From Strongylocentrotus purpuratus (taxonomy: Eukaryota > Echinodermata > Echinoidea > Camarodonta > Strongylocentrotidae), in NCBI RefSeq assembly GCF_000002235.5, contig NW_022145548.1:558001-622000 (forward strand): 64,000 nucleotides of DNA. The letters are read 5' to 3'. The position numbers and the translations under genes were made by a program. This document shows positions 1-10,779 of this stretch, one piece after another (the stretch's first letter is position 1; each line of letters begins with the position of its first letter). Below the pieces are notes generated by a model. The model saw only the letters and a program-made list of their open reading frames with translations. It had not been told where the DNA came from and ran no database searches.

Positions 1-554
1 TTTCTTTAGAATGATTCAGTAATAAAAAGAACTTAAGAAATTTGGAATTCTCTTTAATATTTATATTTATATAAATTTGAAAAACTAAAAGCTAAATAAA
101 GAAGAAGTTGACAATAATAAACGACATTGTAAATACGTGTTTTTATTCTCTAATAATATCGTTTTTAATTAAGATTTATGTAATTCATGAAATCATCAAA
201 TATTGATATGTATCATTGATTTCTAATAACAAAACAAAAACAAATATTTGAAACATGCAATGCAATTTGTATGTACATTACTGACTCCTATCCGAATCAG
301 CTTCTTTTCTTCTTAAATGAAAGGCTCTTCTTGAAAATCAGTTGTCATTGCTATTAAATGTTAAATATAATATAATTTTGGGTATAATGTGGAAGAAAAG
401 GAAGGGGGAAAAAAGCATGCTATTTTCATGCTTTTAGATTAATATCAAGTATATGTATCATATTCAGTGTTATACATATGTAATTTGATCACGTTACGTA
501 GTATAGAGTTATGTGGTACAGGTCGCCATTTTGAAAATGTTTGAAAATCGACAA
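1..554. other. AT-rich stretch, nothing recognised
   Basis: AT-rich sequence with no convincing open frame, repeat or RNA gene visible by eye. Confidence 0.5.
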
Positions 555-1355
555 TCAACAAACTCTGAAATTGCGTTCACTTTTCAATTATGTTTTAAGG
601 TAATTTTCCTTTATAATTTACAGATTTATATAAAAATTGATGATGTTTAGTAATACTCTTATTCATATCACTAAAAGCATAATGCGTGCTTTATTTGGAT
701 GCTGCCTTACCGTAATATGGTGATTGACCACTCACTCATAGCGTGAAAACGAATTCTGAAAATTTGTTACATATTCCTGAACTTTTAGCCATTTATATGA
801 TAGACTGGATGTTCATATTGGTTGGTCATTAACATAAGATAGGAAAAGAGTAAATTTTGCAGACGTATTCAAAACGGAAATCATGAGTCCTATATACACA
901 CGGGTATTTGCCTACAAACATGTGGAGAACGTATGCTGGTCTGTTGGAGGCGATGCGTGGGTTTCGTATACAGGGGGAAGCCCCTATATAGTAATAGCGG
1001 ACGGATCGTTATAGTGTTGGAGATGGAGCTTGGGGTGATATCGGATTCGTGTATAATAAACCAACGAATTCTGACATTCCATTCGCTTTTTAATGGTGTT
1101 TTTAAGTAATTAGTCTTCATAATTCATCATAGATACATCTGGAAATGTATAATAGTAATACTCCTATTTTCATAAAATTATCATTACAAGCATAATTCCT
1201 AATGCTTTATTTGGATGCCGTTTACAATATCGTCATGGACCATTCACTCATATATAGGAAAACGAATTCTGAAAATGTGCTACACATTCCTGAACCTTTA
1301 GCCATTTATATGATAGACTGGATGCTATAGATCATATTGGTCGGTCATAAACTAA
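555..1355 (+). repeat. Diverged direct repeat pair (about 555-835 and 1062-1355)
   Basis: Two copies of a roughly 280 bp segment lie in direct orientation. Shared landmarks are the AACGAATTCTGAAAAT stretch and the block reading GCCATTTATATGATAGACTGGATG, at about 789-812 in copy 1 and about 1300-1323 in copy 2. The copies have small indels. About 225 bp of unrelated sequence separates them. It is most likely an old local duplication; no coding capacity is seen. Confidence 0.7.
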
Positions 1356-1362
1356 ATATTAT

Positions 1363-1541
1363 ACAAATAACGCACGTCCCAGAGTGCAATAGCGGTGAAT
1401 GCAGTACGCGCGAGGTTTCTTTAGATTGGTGCCGCTCTGTGCAACGAGCCGCTTGCGGCGAGTTGACAGTGCGAACCATCTGAAGAAACCGAGCGTACAC
1501 TGCATTTACGTTTCGCACAATTGGTCAAGTGCGTTATTTGT
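1363..1541. mobile_element. 179 bp foldback (palindromic MITE-like) element
   Basis: The outer ends ACAAATAACGCAC (1363-1375) and GTGCGTTATTTGT (1529-1541) are perfect inverted repeats. Imperfect pairing continues inward through AATGCAGT and GGTTTCTT blocks to the centre GCCGCTTGCGGC at 1448-1459. It is GC-richer than its surroundings. No target duplication could be assigned, so the superfamily is unknown. Confidence 0.6.
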
Positions 1542-1851
1542 TTTATGAAATAGCGACACAAATAGCAACAAACGAAACTTTAGATCTTAAGTTAGAGTCT
1601 ACGAGAGTTCGATCTAGATCTAGAGTTAGGTTGGTTCTAGACTAAGACCTTGCAGGCTTACCAAAAAGTCAATGGGATTCATTGCCTTGATTAAAAATAA
1701 AATCCACAGAGGTCTACACTGGGTCTAGAGACGAATCTACATCAGACAGCTGAAATTCCTGGCTTCATTATAAAATCCAAAAGTCAAAACAGGCCTAAAT
1801 CCAAGGCAAAATTAAAATAAAAAATTGCTTTTTATGTCTAGTAAGTCCATG
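1542..1851. other. Unannotated spacer
   Basis: AT-rich sequence with a few AGATCTAGATCTAGA-type palindromic words around 1610-1625. No gene or defined repeat is seen. Confidence 0.4.
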
Positions 1852-2704
1852 CTACACACTAAGAAAAAATGGTGCAACTATGCACCTTTAGGGGTTCAAA
1901 CCGATGCAACAATAGCAGCACCTTTAGGGGTTAAATCCTGCACCCTTTTTAAAGGTGCAATCCTGCACCCTTCAAAGGGTGCCAGATTGAACCTTTTGGG
2001 GGAAATGTTAGTACCCTTTATGGTTCAATCCTGCACCTTTAGGGGTGCAAACCGATGCAACAATAGCAGCACCTTTAGGGGTTAAATCCTGCACCCTTTA
2101 AGAGGGTGCCAGAATGCACCTTTTAGGAGACATGTCAGTACCCTTAATGGTTCAATCCTGCTCCTTTATGGGTGCAAACCGATGCAATAGCAGCACCTTA
2201 TAAAAGGGGTTCAATCCTGCACCCTTTAAAAGGTGCAATTCTGCACCCATCAACGAGGAATACTCGTGACATTTGCCCGTACACATATACATATTAAACA
2301 TGCATGATGTTTCTTGGTTAGTAATCATATAATCAATATATAAATTGCTAAAACGTGAATGTAATTGTTACATGATCAGACAAAATAATCTATTGGTTAA
2401 TGATTGCCGAAGGAAAATACAAATCACAAAATCGATGTGCATTGTCATAATTTGCTTAACAAATCATATGATAAATGTATTTTTATGTGAACACGTGAAA
2501 AGTAATCATGAATATGCATGCAATATGCAAACTTTTATTTTGCACCTTTTTGGGTTGTTAGAGTTCATTTTTGTGGGAAGGGTGCAAAATCTTATATTGC
2601 ACCCTTTTTTGAACCCCTTTTCCCTCAATAGGGTTCATTTTTATGTAAAGGGTGCAAACTCTTATTTTGCACCCTTTTTTGCACCCTTTTTTCTTAGAGT
2701 GTAG
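1852..2704. mobile_element. Non-autonomous TIR element with internal GGTGCA repeats
   Basis: The left end, CTACACACTAAGAAAAAATG (1852-1871, continuing GTGCAA), and the reverse complement of the right end at 2679-2704 match at 24 of 26 positions. Inside, 1880-2260 holds about three degenerate units of 125-155 bp rich in GGTGCA/TGCACC palindromes (landmark ACCGATGCAA at about 1900, 2050 and 2178). The right part (2535-2700) has TTTTGCACCC blocks in the opposite sense. No transposase frame exists and the open frames here are repeat artefacts. No target duplication could be fixed. Confidence 0.65.
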
Positions 2705-3867
2705 AGCTAAGCTACGCGTACGTTGCGCTGGGGATCATGGTGGAGCGTACAATATTAGCTACGCGTAGCCTACAATAATTGCAATGCACTCGAGGGAGCG
2801 CGTACTACACGTACGCGCGCGCACTCGATCTCCATGGTCACGTGCAATATAACTTTTTGTTGCGCTTTTTCTGCACTCATTTCTGCAAAATCGTGCTTAC
2901 ATCAAAAATTTGTCAATGTCATGTGACGCGTATTGACCAATCACGATGCTTAAAATACTAGAGCCATTTTATAAAAGAATATAATACAGTTTGCAGACTT
3001 ACGATTAAGCTCGACGGAACATGTCCTACTCCCTTTTCTAATCACGAGGCGGGTATGCTGTGCGAGCGTCTGACAGTCTATAACCCAACAACATTGTAAT
3101 AAAAATAGTGTTTTGTAATTATGATGTAGAGTGTGAGGAAAGGAAAAATGATGTTTAAATATAGGATTGTAAAACAAATATATTAAATATTTTCACAAGA
3201 AATTACCAACTTTTATCAGGAGGAAATTGGAAGATAAAAATACAAGGCATGAACATAATTATGGGCCCGGCGTTTAATATCTATCACGTTTCTATAACAA
3301 ATTTCTCAACACTACAACCAATCAAATGCAAGCATTTCAGTATAACTTATATTAAAGCTATCATGATTTATTATTAATAACAACTTAAATTGAAAAACAG
3401 AGCCCTGATTTAGCAGAAAGGAAGAAGAATACTATTGACTTTTAATCAATTCAATATTGAAATTGCCCTTATATTGACTCCTCGAAAGTCTTCATGATCG
3501 TTTTATACCTGCCTGGCTATAGTTTACCAGGTTGCCTTAGTCATTAGCTGGCGGTTGGTCACCATATCTGCACCCCTTCTGATTATTTTCCTCCACATTT
3601 GTCAGTTCTATGCTAATCTCTTGGTTTCTGTGTATATGAGGCCAGTCCATTCCTTGTTGTTGTACAGTCACAGCTTTCTCTGCCTGCCTCTTTTCCTCTT
3701 TCCTTCCACTTTCAATCATTTTTATGTGCTGCTATAGGGGCCTCCCACTACCCCTTAGGATGTTACCACTGAGGTTTCCCAGTTTCAGGCTGACTACCTT
3801 TCCAAGGAGATCTCTCTTGGTGTTAAGTTCTTTTAAAATACTTATGTAAGTTTGCTTGTCCTTCCTG
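2705..3867. other. Unannotated spacer
   Basis: It starts with a short patch rich in CGTACG and ACGCGT words (2710-2840). The rest is ordinary AT-rich sequence. The short open frames on both strands overlap each other and match nothing I recognise. Confidence 0.4.
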
Positions 3868-4745
3868 CACTGTAAAAAATATCTGTATTTTTACAGGAAA
3901 AAAAATACAGATTTGTAACTTTTTAACTAAATACAGCAATTCGGATGTATTTTTTTTTTTTACATATATCCCGTAAAAGTACTTTATTTTTATTGTGGGA
4001 CTGATTTACATCAGAAATTTGTAATTTTAAGGCAAAATACAGGTACTAATGCAGTTTGCCTGTAATTTTACAGATCTATCTCGTAAAAATACTTCATTTG
4101 TATTGTGAGATTTACTTACATCAGAAATTTGTAATTTAAGGCAAAATAGGGTTACTAATACAGTTTGCCTGTAATTTTACAGATGAAATTGTTTACCTAT
4201 ATGTATTTTTACAGATGTCTGTATTCGTACAACGATTTCTTAAATTGAATGGATATGGTGCAGTTTTACTTCGATGTGATTTAATTTGAATGCAGTTACT
4301 AGATTCTTTAACAAAATTCTGTTTTTATAATGTAGTTTTGATTGGACAGCATTTTACATTTCATGAAACTTATTTCACATATACTGTAGCATATTTACAG
4401 ATTCCGTTTTCCAACTTTCAAATCCCAGACACGATTTCGAATAATTAGGCGTTACGAAGTAGAATAATTAAATTAAACGAGATTTAAAAGAAATTTAATA
4501 TTGAAGTTTAATTTACATTCTACGAAGTCATATATAGGGAATCATGTCCCTCCCTGATTGAATGTTCTGTCAGTGTGACTATTAATACAATTGATTTTGT
4601 TGTCTTTTTCCCGCCCTTCTTTGCATGATTGAATGAGCCTTTTGTCTTTGAATACTGATGCACGTGGCTTTGAGTGGGCTTCTTATACATGATGCGGAGG
4701 ATGGATGCTCATTTGCATATGAATGAAGTCCCAGAGACTTTGAAG

Positions 4746-5425
4746 GTGTACTATATTTCTACATTCATGCTGTAAAATTACATGGTGGTGTAAAAACACA
4801 AAACAAAATTGGGTCCAATACGAATACACAAAAAGGTACTTTCACACCAAAGGGAGGCGAGTTGGCTCAGTCGGTAAAGCGTCCGTCAGTCGAACCAAAG
4901 ATCCCGGGTTCGACTCCCACCCAAGCGGATGACTGAAACCTGCGTTGTATGTTAACGTGCCCCTTCCCTTGTTCATAGACGCAGGTTATGTCAAGTGGAA
5001 AACACTCCGTCCCTCGGATAGGTCGTTAAATGGAGGCCCCGTGTAGAGAAGAGTCACTACCTTTGCACGTTAAGAACCCACTGCACTATTCGTAAAATAG
5101 TAGGGGGAAACCCCGGTGTAGTGGTCCACCTGCACACCCCCAGTATAGTACGATAATACTCTTTAAAGAGGTCTGTACTCAAAAGGAAGAAGGGAAAGCT
5201 GTAAACCAAATTAACAAACTTTTGTATTTATACAACGTTTTTGTACTATATTTTTACATTCATTCTGTAAAATTACATGGTGGTGTAAACAAATAAAACA
5301 AAATTGCTTCAAATACAAATACACAAAAAGGTACTTCCACACCAAAGCTGTAAACCAAATTAACAAACAATATGTATGTATACAACATTTTTGTACTATG
5401 TTTTTACATTCATTCTGGTGTAATT
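4746..5425 (+). repeat. 150 bp tandem repeat inside the TIR element
   Basis: The landmark TACTATATTTYTACATTCAT occurs near 4749, 5244 and 5394. The last two are 150 bp apart. The first two are 495 bp apart, which is 149 bp once the SINE at 4853-5198 is removed. Two and a partial unit are present. Confidence 0.75.
4853..5198 (+). mobile_element. tRNA-derived SINE
   Basis: The head resembles a tRNA gene, with an A box TGGCTCAGTCGG at 4863-4874 and a B box GGTTCGACTCC at 4907-4917, the internal RNA polymerase III promoter. About 280 bp of unrelated tail follows. It interrupts one unit of a tandem repeat: CACCAAAG is followed by the SINE, then by CTGTAAACC, while the neighbouring unit at about 5340-5352 reads straight through. 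AAAG at both edges is the probable target duplication. The head does not fold as a complete tRNA, so this is not a tRNA gene. Confidence 0.85.
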
Positions 5426-5570
5426 TTAATCAACATACAATTTGTAAAAGAAAATACATGAAATGTTTGTTGGAGAAAATAACAACCAATCTGTATTTTT
5501 ACAACATAATTTATGGCGACTCTGCTGCCAGCAGATTTGCTGTAAAATTACAGAGATTTTTTTTACAGTG

Positions 5571-6823
5571 TGCTGATCTTCAGCAGTTTCCTCCATAACC
5601 ACATCTCTGCTGCCAGTATGCAGTTGAAGAGCATCTCATGTAACAAAGTGAGAATATATGAATTCTGTGTTGAACTAAAGGTCTTAGACAAAGGGGTACT
5701 TCATTTTTATTGCACATGTACTATGTGTAGGATTTTTAAGTGAAAGATAGTTTTAATAATATTTGAACGAATGCTGATCGTTAAACAAAAATTGTATTGT
5801 ATTAGAATAGTTTATAATTTCGTTCTTTTATGAGTGATTACTAATAAAGTTACCATGACATGGATTTGGAGGAAGAAAAGTTGAGTACGAAAGGTTTGAA
5901 ATGATGAATAAACTAAGCAGAATCATCAGAGGGTCTTACCGAATTCATTCCTACTACACAATAAAAAGCAGTCGTTTATTCTTGTGACTATAGATATAGG
6001 GATGTCGGCAATGGAGCTCGCTGAACAGTCATTGTAAATGTGGTCTTCTAGTTTTCAAAAATAAAGTGCTTTTACATAGTAAGTCAGTCCTCTCTTTGTT
6101 TTGATTTCCCTGACGAACCGGTCACTGATATTTTTGAAAGATATTATGCTCCATGAATTATACATAGTCACAGTTCTATTATCATTATTATCATTATTAG
6201 AGGTAGAAGTAGTAGTAATAGGAGTAATTCAATTCAATTTATTATTTCATAAAAAATCACAAACAATATATTGTAATCGACGGGGGTTACGATTGGGGGT
6301 AAATATCAAATACACAGTGCTTTAATCATGTTAATTAGGAGACTACCCCTCGATGTTATGCCAGCTTCAGCATTGTGCCGAGGCTAGCTAGAGCTCCTCA
6401 AAACACATCAGACCTGGTGTCATATACTGACCTTTGGAAGAAATTAGAATAGGGTTATATTTGAAGATTTTGGACAAATCAATATTTCTTCATTGGGATT
6501 CCCAAATGTTTAAAAAAAATAGACTGTCGTCATAGAATTATAAAAATTTATATTTTCGATGAGCCTTAATGACAGAGAAAAGGTCAAATAGGTTACGAGG
6601 CGTATTATAACGTCACATCCGTGGTTCGACAGCCAACCGTCTTGTAGCCGATTTGACCTAAATAATATATTTCAGACCGGAATGCAACTTGAAATACCCA
6701 CACCACTTTTAATATAAAAGAGCTCATTCTTTCCCTCACTTTGGAATGATTTACACATTTACAACTACAATCGCAACTTTCTTTCAAAATTTAATGTAGT
6801 AATGTTGTGAAGTGTGTGATCGA
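5571..6823. other. Spacer with a trace of a LINE tail
   Basis: No gene is recognised. ATTCAATTCAATTTATT at about 6227-6244 resembles the reversed 3' end of a LINE (compare 29660-29690). A short ATT-rich microsatellite lies at 6175-6200. Otherwise featureless. Confidence 0.4.
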
Positions 6824-7092
6824 TAACTTCAGTAATACTTGACGGATTTTAATGAAATTTGATATGAAGTTACATGATATCAAAACACAGCCTCAGTTCG
6901 ATTTTGGAGTATGTAGGTCAAAGGTCATAGCTCATTAAATATGCGAATCTGGTTTCCGATCCATGACTTTAGTATTGTTTGACGGATTTAAATGAAAGTT
7001 GATATGAAGGTACATGGTATCAAAACACAGCCTAAGTTCAATTTCCGAGTACGTAGGTCAAAGGTGAAAGGTCATAGCTCATTAAATATGCA
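6824..7092 (+). repeat. Two-copy tandem repeat of about 135 bp
   Basis: Units at about 6824-6950 and 6963-7092 share GACGGATTTNAATGAAA, TGGTATCAAAACACAGCCT and GTAGGTCAAAGGT, and end in CATAGCTCATTAAATATGC. They differ by scattered substitutions and a short insertion. Confidence 0.75.
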
Positions 7093-7183
7093 AAAACACC
7101 TAATTATATGTGAAAACGTGGTTGACTTCCTTAACTAGTAATATAATAGTTTAGTCCAATGGAGGTAACTTGTTCTGACGTAC

Positions 7184-7457
7184 ACTGTTGGTCATAATGG
7201 TGGAATAATTATTTTTACCCCAATTTATTGAATAATTTTGACAATGATTATTCCTAATAGATGTAGAAAATAGTATACATTCTCAGATTTTATTGAATGA
7301 TAATTGGGGAGTGTTTGTTTTGCGTGACTGCCAAAGCATATGTGTGCTACTATGCTAATCAACTAGGGGACCTACGTCCTTAAGTCATAACTGACAGTAA
7401 TGGGGATCAATCATGAAAGGGCACTAATATAGCACATCGACACGGTTTTTGATTTTA
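7184..7457 (+). mobile_element. Partial copy of the ACTGTTGG foldback element
   Basis: This stretch matches the left arm of the complete foldback at 19383-20311, starting ACTGTTGGTCATAATGGTGG and running to about ATCGACACGGTTTTTGATTT. GTAC immediately precedes it (7180-7183), the same tetranucleotide that flanks the complete copy. The opposite arm is missing. Confidence 0.75.
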
Positions 7458-7705
7458 GAACCACATTAGACGCCTTTTCAGGCACTTCCTGGAGTAATAT
7501 GACATAAAATTGCCTTTTCCTACCCCCTCCAAGAGTAGGAATCTTTTGCAATTTGAGAACCACATTTTGCGCAATAATGTCCATCGGCGCTTCCTGGAAG
7601 TCAGACGTTGTACTTGCTTCGTTGCCGCACAATGCACAAAGACGGTGGTCCGGTACTTCACCAGTTGTACTAAAAATTATATCGAGTGTATAAACTGTGT
7701 TGTTA

Positions 7706-8640
7706 TGAGGGGCGTTGCTAGATCTTTTTCAGTGAGGGAGGGGGGAGAGGCCAACGATCACCTTCAAAACGAGCCACCAATTACCGACAAATATATTAAT
7801 GCCAATGTCCCAATGTCTACAAATTTAACCCTGTAAACCCGGGGCCAGGAACTAAGTTATTTTTCAGTTTTCCCCCTCCCGCGCGCGGAAGCTTTGATAC
7901 TTCATTAAATTATTAGAGAAAGATTACGATCCGTTGCACCGTTCTAGACTTTTTATTCTTGTTTCGCCCCTCCCGCGCGAAGCGCGAAAGCTATGACGTT
8001 TCATATATTTATTAGAGAAAGAAGACGATTCATTGTACCGTTCTCGACTCTTAATCCTTGCCTGAATTCATTTTCGCCCATCCCGCGCTTAGCGCGGAAG
8101 CTTTTACGTTTCATTAAATTATTAGAGAAAGAGGTCGATTCGTTGTACTGTTTTCGACTTACAATCCTTGTCCGAATTCAGTTTCCTCCCTCCCGCGCAA
8201 AGCGCGAGAGCTTTGACGTTTAATTAAATTATTAGAGAATGAAGACTATTTGTTGTACTGATTTCTACTCTTAATCCTTGCTTTCACATTTCATTAAATT
8301 ATTTGGAAAAGAAGACGATGCGTTTCCTTAAATGTTTACTCTTAATCCTTGTCTGAATAGAGTTTCCCCCCCCCCTCCCGCGCATAGCGCGGAAGCTTTG
8401 AAGTGTCATTAAATTATTAGGGAAAGAAGACGATTCGTTGTACTGTTTTCGACACTTAATCCTTGTCTGAATTCAGTTTTCGCCCTCCCGCGCCAAGCGC
8501 GAGAGCTTTGACGTTTAATTAAATTATTAGAGAAAGAAGACGATTCGTTGTACTGATTTCTACTCGCTTTGTCTGAATTCAGTTTCCCTCCGTCCCGCGC
8601 GATGCGCGGAAGTTTTGACGTTTCATTAAAGAATCAGAGA
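7706..8640 (+). repeat. Hairpin minisatellite array, about 90-117 bp units, with transposon-like head
   Basis: A head reading AGGGGCGTTGCTAGATC (compare CAGGGGCGTCGCTAGACC in the 48-54 kb array) leads into about seven degenerate units. Each has a C-rich tract, a CGCGCNNNGCGCG palindrome, then GAAGCTTTGACGTTTCATTAAA, TTATTAGAGAAAGAAGACGA, TTCGTTGTACCGTT and ACTCTTAATCCTTGTCTGAA. Palindromes are at about 7974, 8083, 8194, 8378, 8489 and 8595. The same unit occurs at 25060, in every unit of the 47-54 kb array, at 54.4 kb, and reversed at 60.4 kb. Confidence 0.85.
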
Positions 8641-8919
8641 AATTTTCTGAATTAATTTTTTCTTTTCTTTGTCCGATAAAAAAGTCACAGTTCGTAGGGA
8701 GAAAAAAAATTGCCGGCCGACCGACAATAAACATCTCACCGACTTCAAACTTCGAAATTGATATAGTACACGAGCTAGATAGAGCAAGAATACCGACACA
8801 GCGGACCCGACACAGTACATAGTTATCTATGCGTATCTTTCTTGCTCCTTCGACGTGGCGACTCCACCTAACATTCCCTTTGCTCTCTTACTCCCACCTC
8901 TCTTCTCTTAGGCTCTTAA

Positions 8920-9515
8920 TACCACCCTCTCTCTCTCTCTCTCTCCCCTCTCTTTCGTTTGTTTTTCTTTTGTTTTGTTTGTTTTCTTATGTTTCCTTTT
9001 TCTCCTTTTTTTTTCTTTCTCCTTTTCTTTCTTTTCCTTTCTTTCCTCTCCTTCCTCTTTTTTTTCTCCTTCTTTCTTTTCTTCTCTTTCTTTACTTGGT
9101 CATGGTTCAATTTTATTGGGGGGGGGGGGGCTGGCGCCCCCAAGCCCCCCCCCCCCACCAGTACGCCAGTGTGTATTAGTCAAAACATATTCTTTCACAT
9201 AATTGGTAATTAAGAGCTTCCATTTCATTTTTTGAAATTGGGGCGTTTCCAATACTGGTCTTTACCTTTAAAGAATGTTGTATTGTAAAACGTCATCAGA
9301 AGAGAAAGAGGTGGAGAGGAGGAGGGAGAGACAGAAAGTGAGAGAGAGAAACGGAGAGGAGGAAGGAGAGACGAAGGGAGACTGAGGAGGAAGAGGCAGA
9401 GAGAGACATTCTGAGAGAGAGGGGAGGGAGTGAAATAGAAATAGAGAGGAAAGACTGAAGAAGAGAAAAGGAAATTTGAAAAGTAGCCAGTTCAAATAGA
9501 GAAAAGGGATGAGAG
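8920..9515 (+). repeat. Pyrimidine tract followed by purine tract
   Basis: On the + strand 8920-9105 is almost entirely C and T (CT microsatellite, then T-rich). 9296-9515 is almost entirely G and A. Between them lies a G-run/C-run pair around 9118-9160. The open frames here (poly-Ser/Leu/Phe on one strand, Arg/Glu/Lys on the other) are composition artefacts. Confidence 0.8.
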
Positions 9516-9523
9516 AGTGAGAG

Positions 9524-9931
9524 CCCGGCCCCCCCCCCCCACTCAGTGTTATTTAGGGTACGCATATGCTCGTTCCCTCTTTTTGAAAGCACCCCCTATC
9601 TGAGGACTGCCAACATTTCCGAACCCCCCTTTCGCGGGCTTTTCGCGGGCTTTTCCTGCCTTGGAGACCCCCTAAATCATGAAAAATGGTCAATGTACCC
9701 CCCTTAATTCGGAATAATTTCTTAGGAGTGCAAAGAGATGAGAGAGAAAAAGAAAAAAACACCCCTTTTTTAAAGAAATCTCCGGGTGAAAAGTCAAATA
9801 CACCCCTTTTTTTTTTACAATTCTCGGGCCGGACTTTGTCGCACGAAAAGTACCCCTTTACCGGACATTTTGGCAACACGCATGCGGTCATTTCGAACCC
9901 TGAGTGGGGGGGGGGGGGGGGGGGGGGCGGG
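9524..9931 (+). mobile_element. CCCGG MITE, copy 1 (408 bp, 8 bp TSD)
   Basis: It starts CCCGGCCCCCCCCCCCCACT and ends in a long G run and CGGG. The 8 bp AGTGAGAG flanks both sides (9516-9523 and 9932-9939), a target duplication. The interior matches the element at 35896-36298 in reverse orientation and a truncated copy at 59941. No transposase is present. An 8 bp duplication fits hAT and several other superfamilies; I cannot choose. Confidence 0.85.
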
Positions 9932-9939
9932 AGTGAGAG

Positions 9940-10779
9940 GAAGGATAAAAGTACATGCAATATAAAAATACGAATGAATGGCAGAACCTGCTGTGCCAAT
10001 CATCATGACAGTTAATATAGGTTTTCCCGCCCAACTTCGTAAACTTAGCATCCGAATTAACGTTACGTTCATTCAACTTCGTGCGAAATTGAATGATTAT
10101 GTAGATCAACATTCAAAAAGCTAATTGCGTCATTCAATTTGATTTAGTACCATGCGATTTCATACTCTTGTCACGGAGACGTGCAAAACGAGCATTTAAT
10201 TTAGAAAAGCGTGCAAAGAGCATTCAAATTCGCGCCGGACAGACAGTGGTATGTCTTCGTGCATTCAATTCCGTGATTAGGCATACATATGTAACATTTG
10301 TGCATTGCTTTTCATTTGATGTTAATTTGTCACTTAATATACTTCTGTTTGAATAATTTTATTCAAAATTTACTTGGAAGAATGGCATGCGTATTCGTTA
10401 CATTACACAGGTAACTGTCCCCAGAGAAGGTGCACAATTTGTGACTTCTCTTCTAAGCACATGCTATATATAAACAGATCTTGGACAGAGGTATAGTTCA
10501 GGTTTAATAGACATGATGGAAACAAAATAAAATGATGAATTAAAAAAAAGATGTTAAATGAAAAGAAAGAAAGATCACCTTCTCAATCACGATTGATCAA
10601 AACAAACCATTTAAAAAATAACCCCTGAGGCATTTATAATGAAAAATATGAAGATATGAATGGGAGTGGGAGAGATGTTTCAACAAAAATAAAGAACGTC
10701 GAAAGAAAGAGAGAACATAAAATGAAATATTTAAATATATCAGACAAATAAGAAGAAACATGACCACATTATCTCTTAT
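9940..10779. other. Unannotated spacer
   Basis: AT-rich. CATTCAA-type words recur between 10065 and 10340, suggesting a decayed short repeat. No gene is recognised. Confidence 0.4.

Larger units (their letters stand above)
3868..5570. mobile_element. TIR element with CTGTAATTTTACAG repeats, interrupted by a SINE
   Basis: The left end CACTGTAAAAAATATCTGTA (3868-3887) and the reverse complement of the right end (CACTGTAAAAAAAATCTCTG, from 5570 inward) are near-identical terminal inverted repeats. Both continue into TTTTACAG. Variants of CTGTAATTTTACAG recur throughout, and the right half is a 150 bp tandem repeat. There is no coding sequence, so this is a non-autonomous DNA transposon. The length of about 1.70 kb includes a 346 bp SINE. 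Flanking target duplications are not clear. Confidence 0.7.

Noticed and set aside
4853..4925. tRNA gene
   Set aside because: A and B boxes are present, but the sequence does not make a full cloverleaf and it continues into a repeat tail; it is a SINE head.
8829..9592. Open frames of Ser/Leu/Phe and Arg/Glu/Lys
   Set aside because: Products of CT and GA low-complexity tracts.
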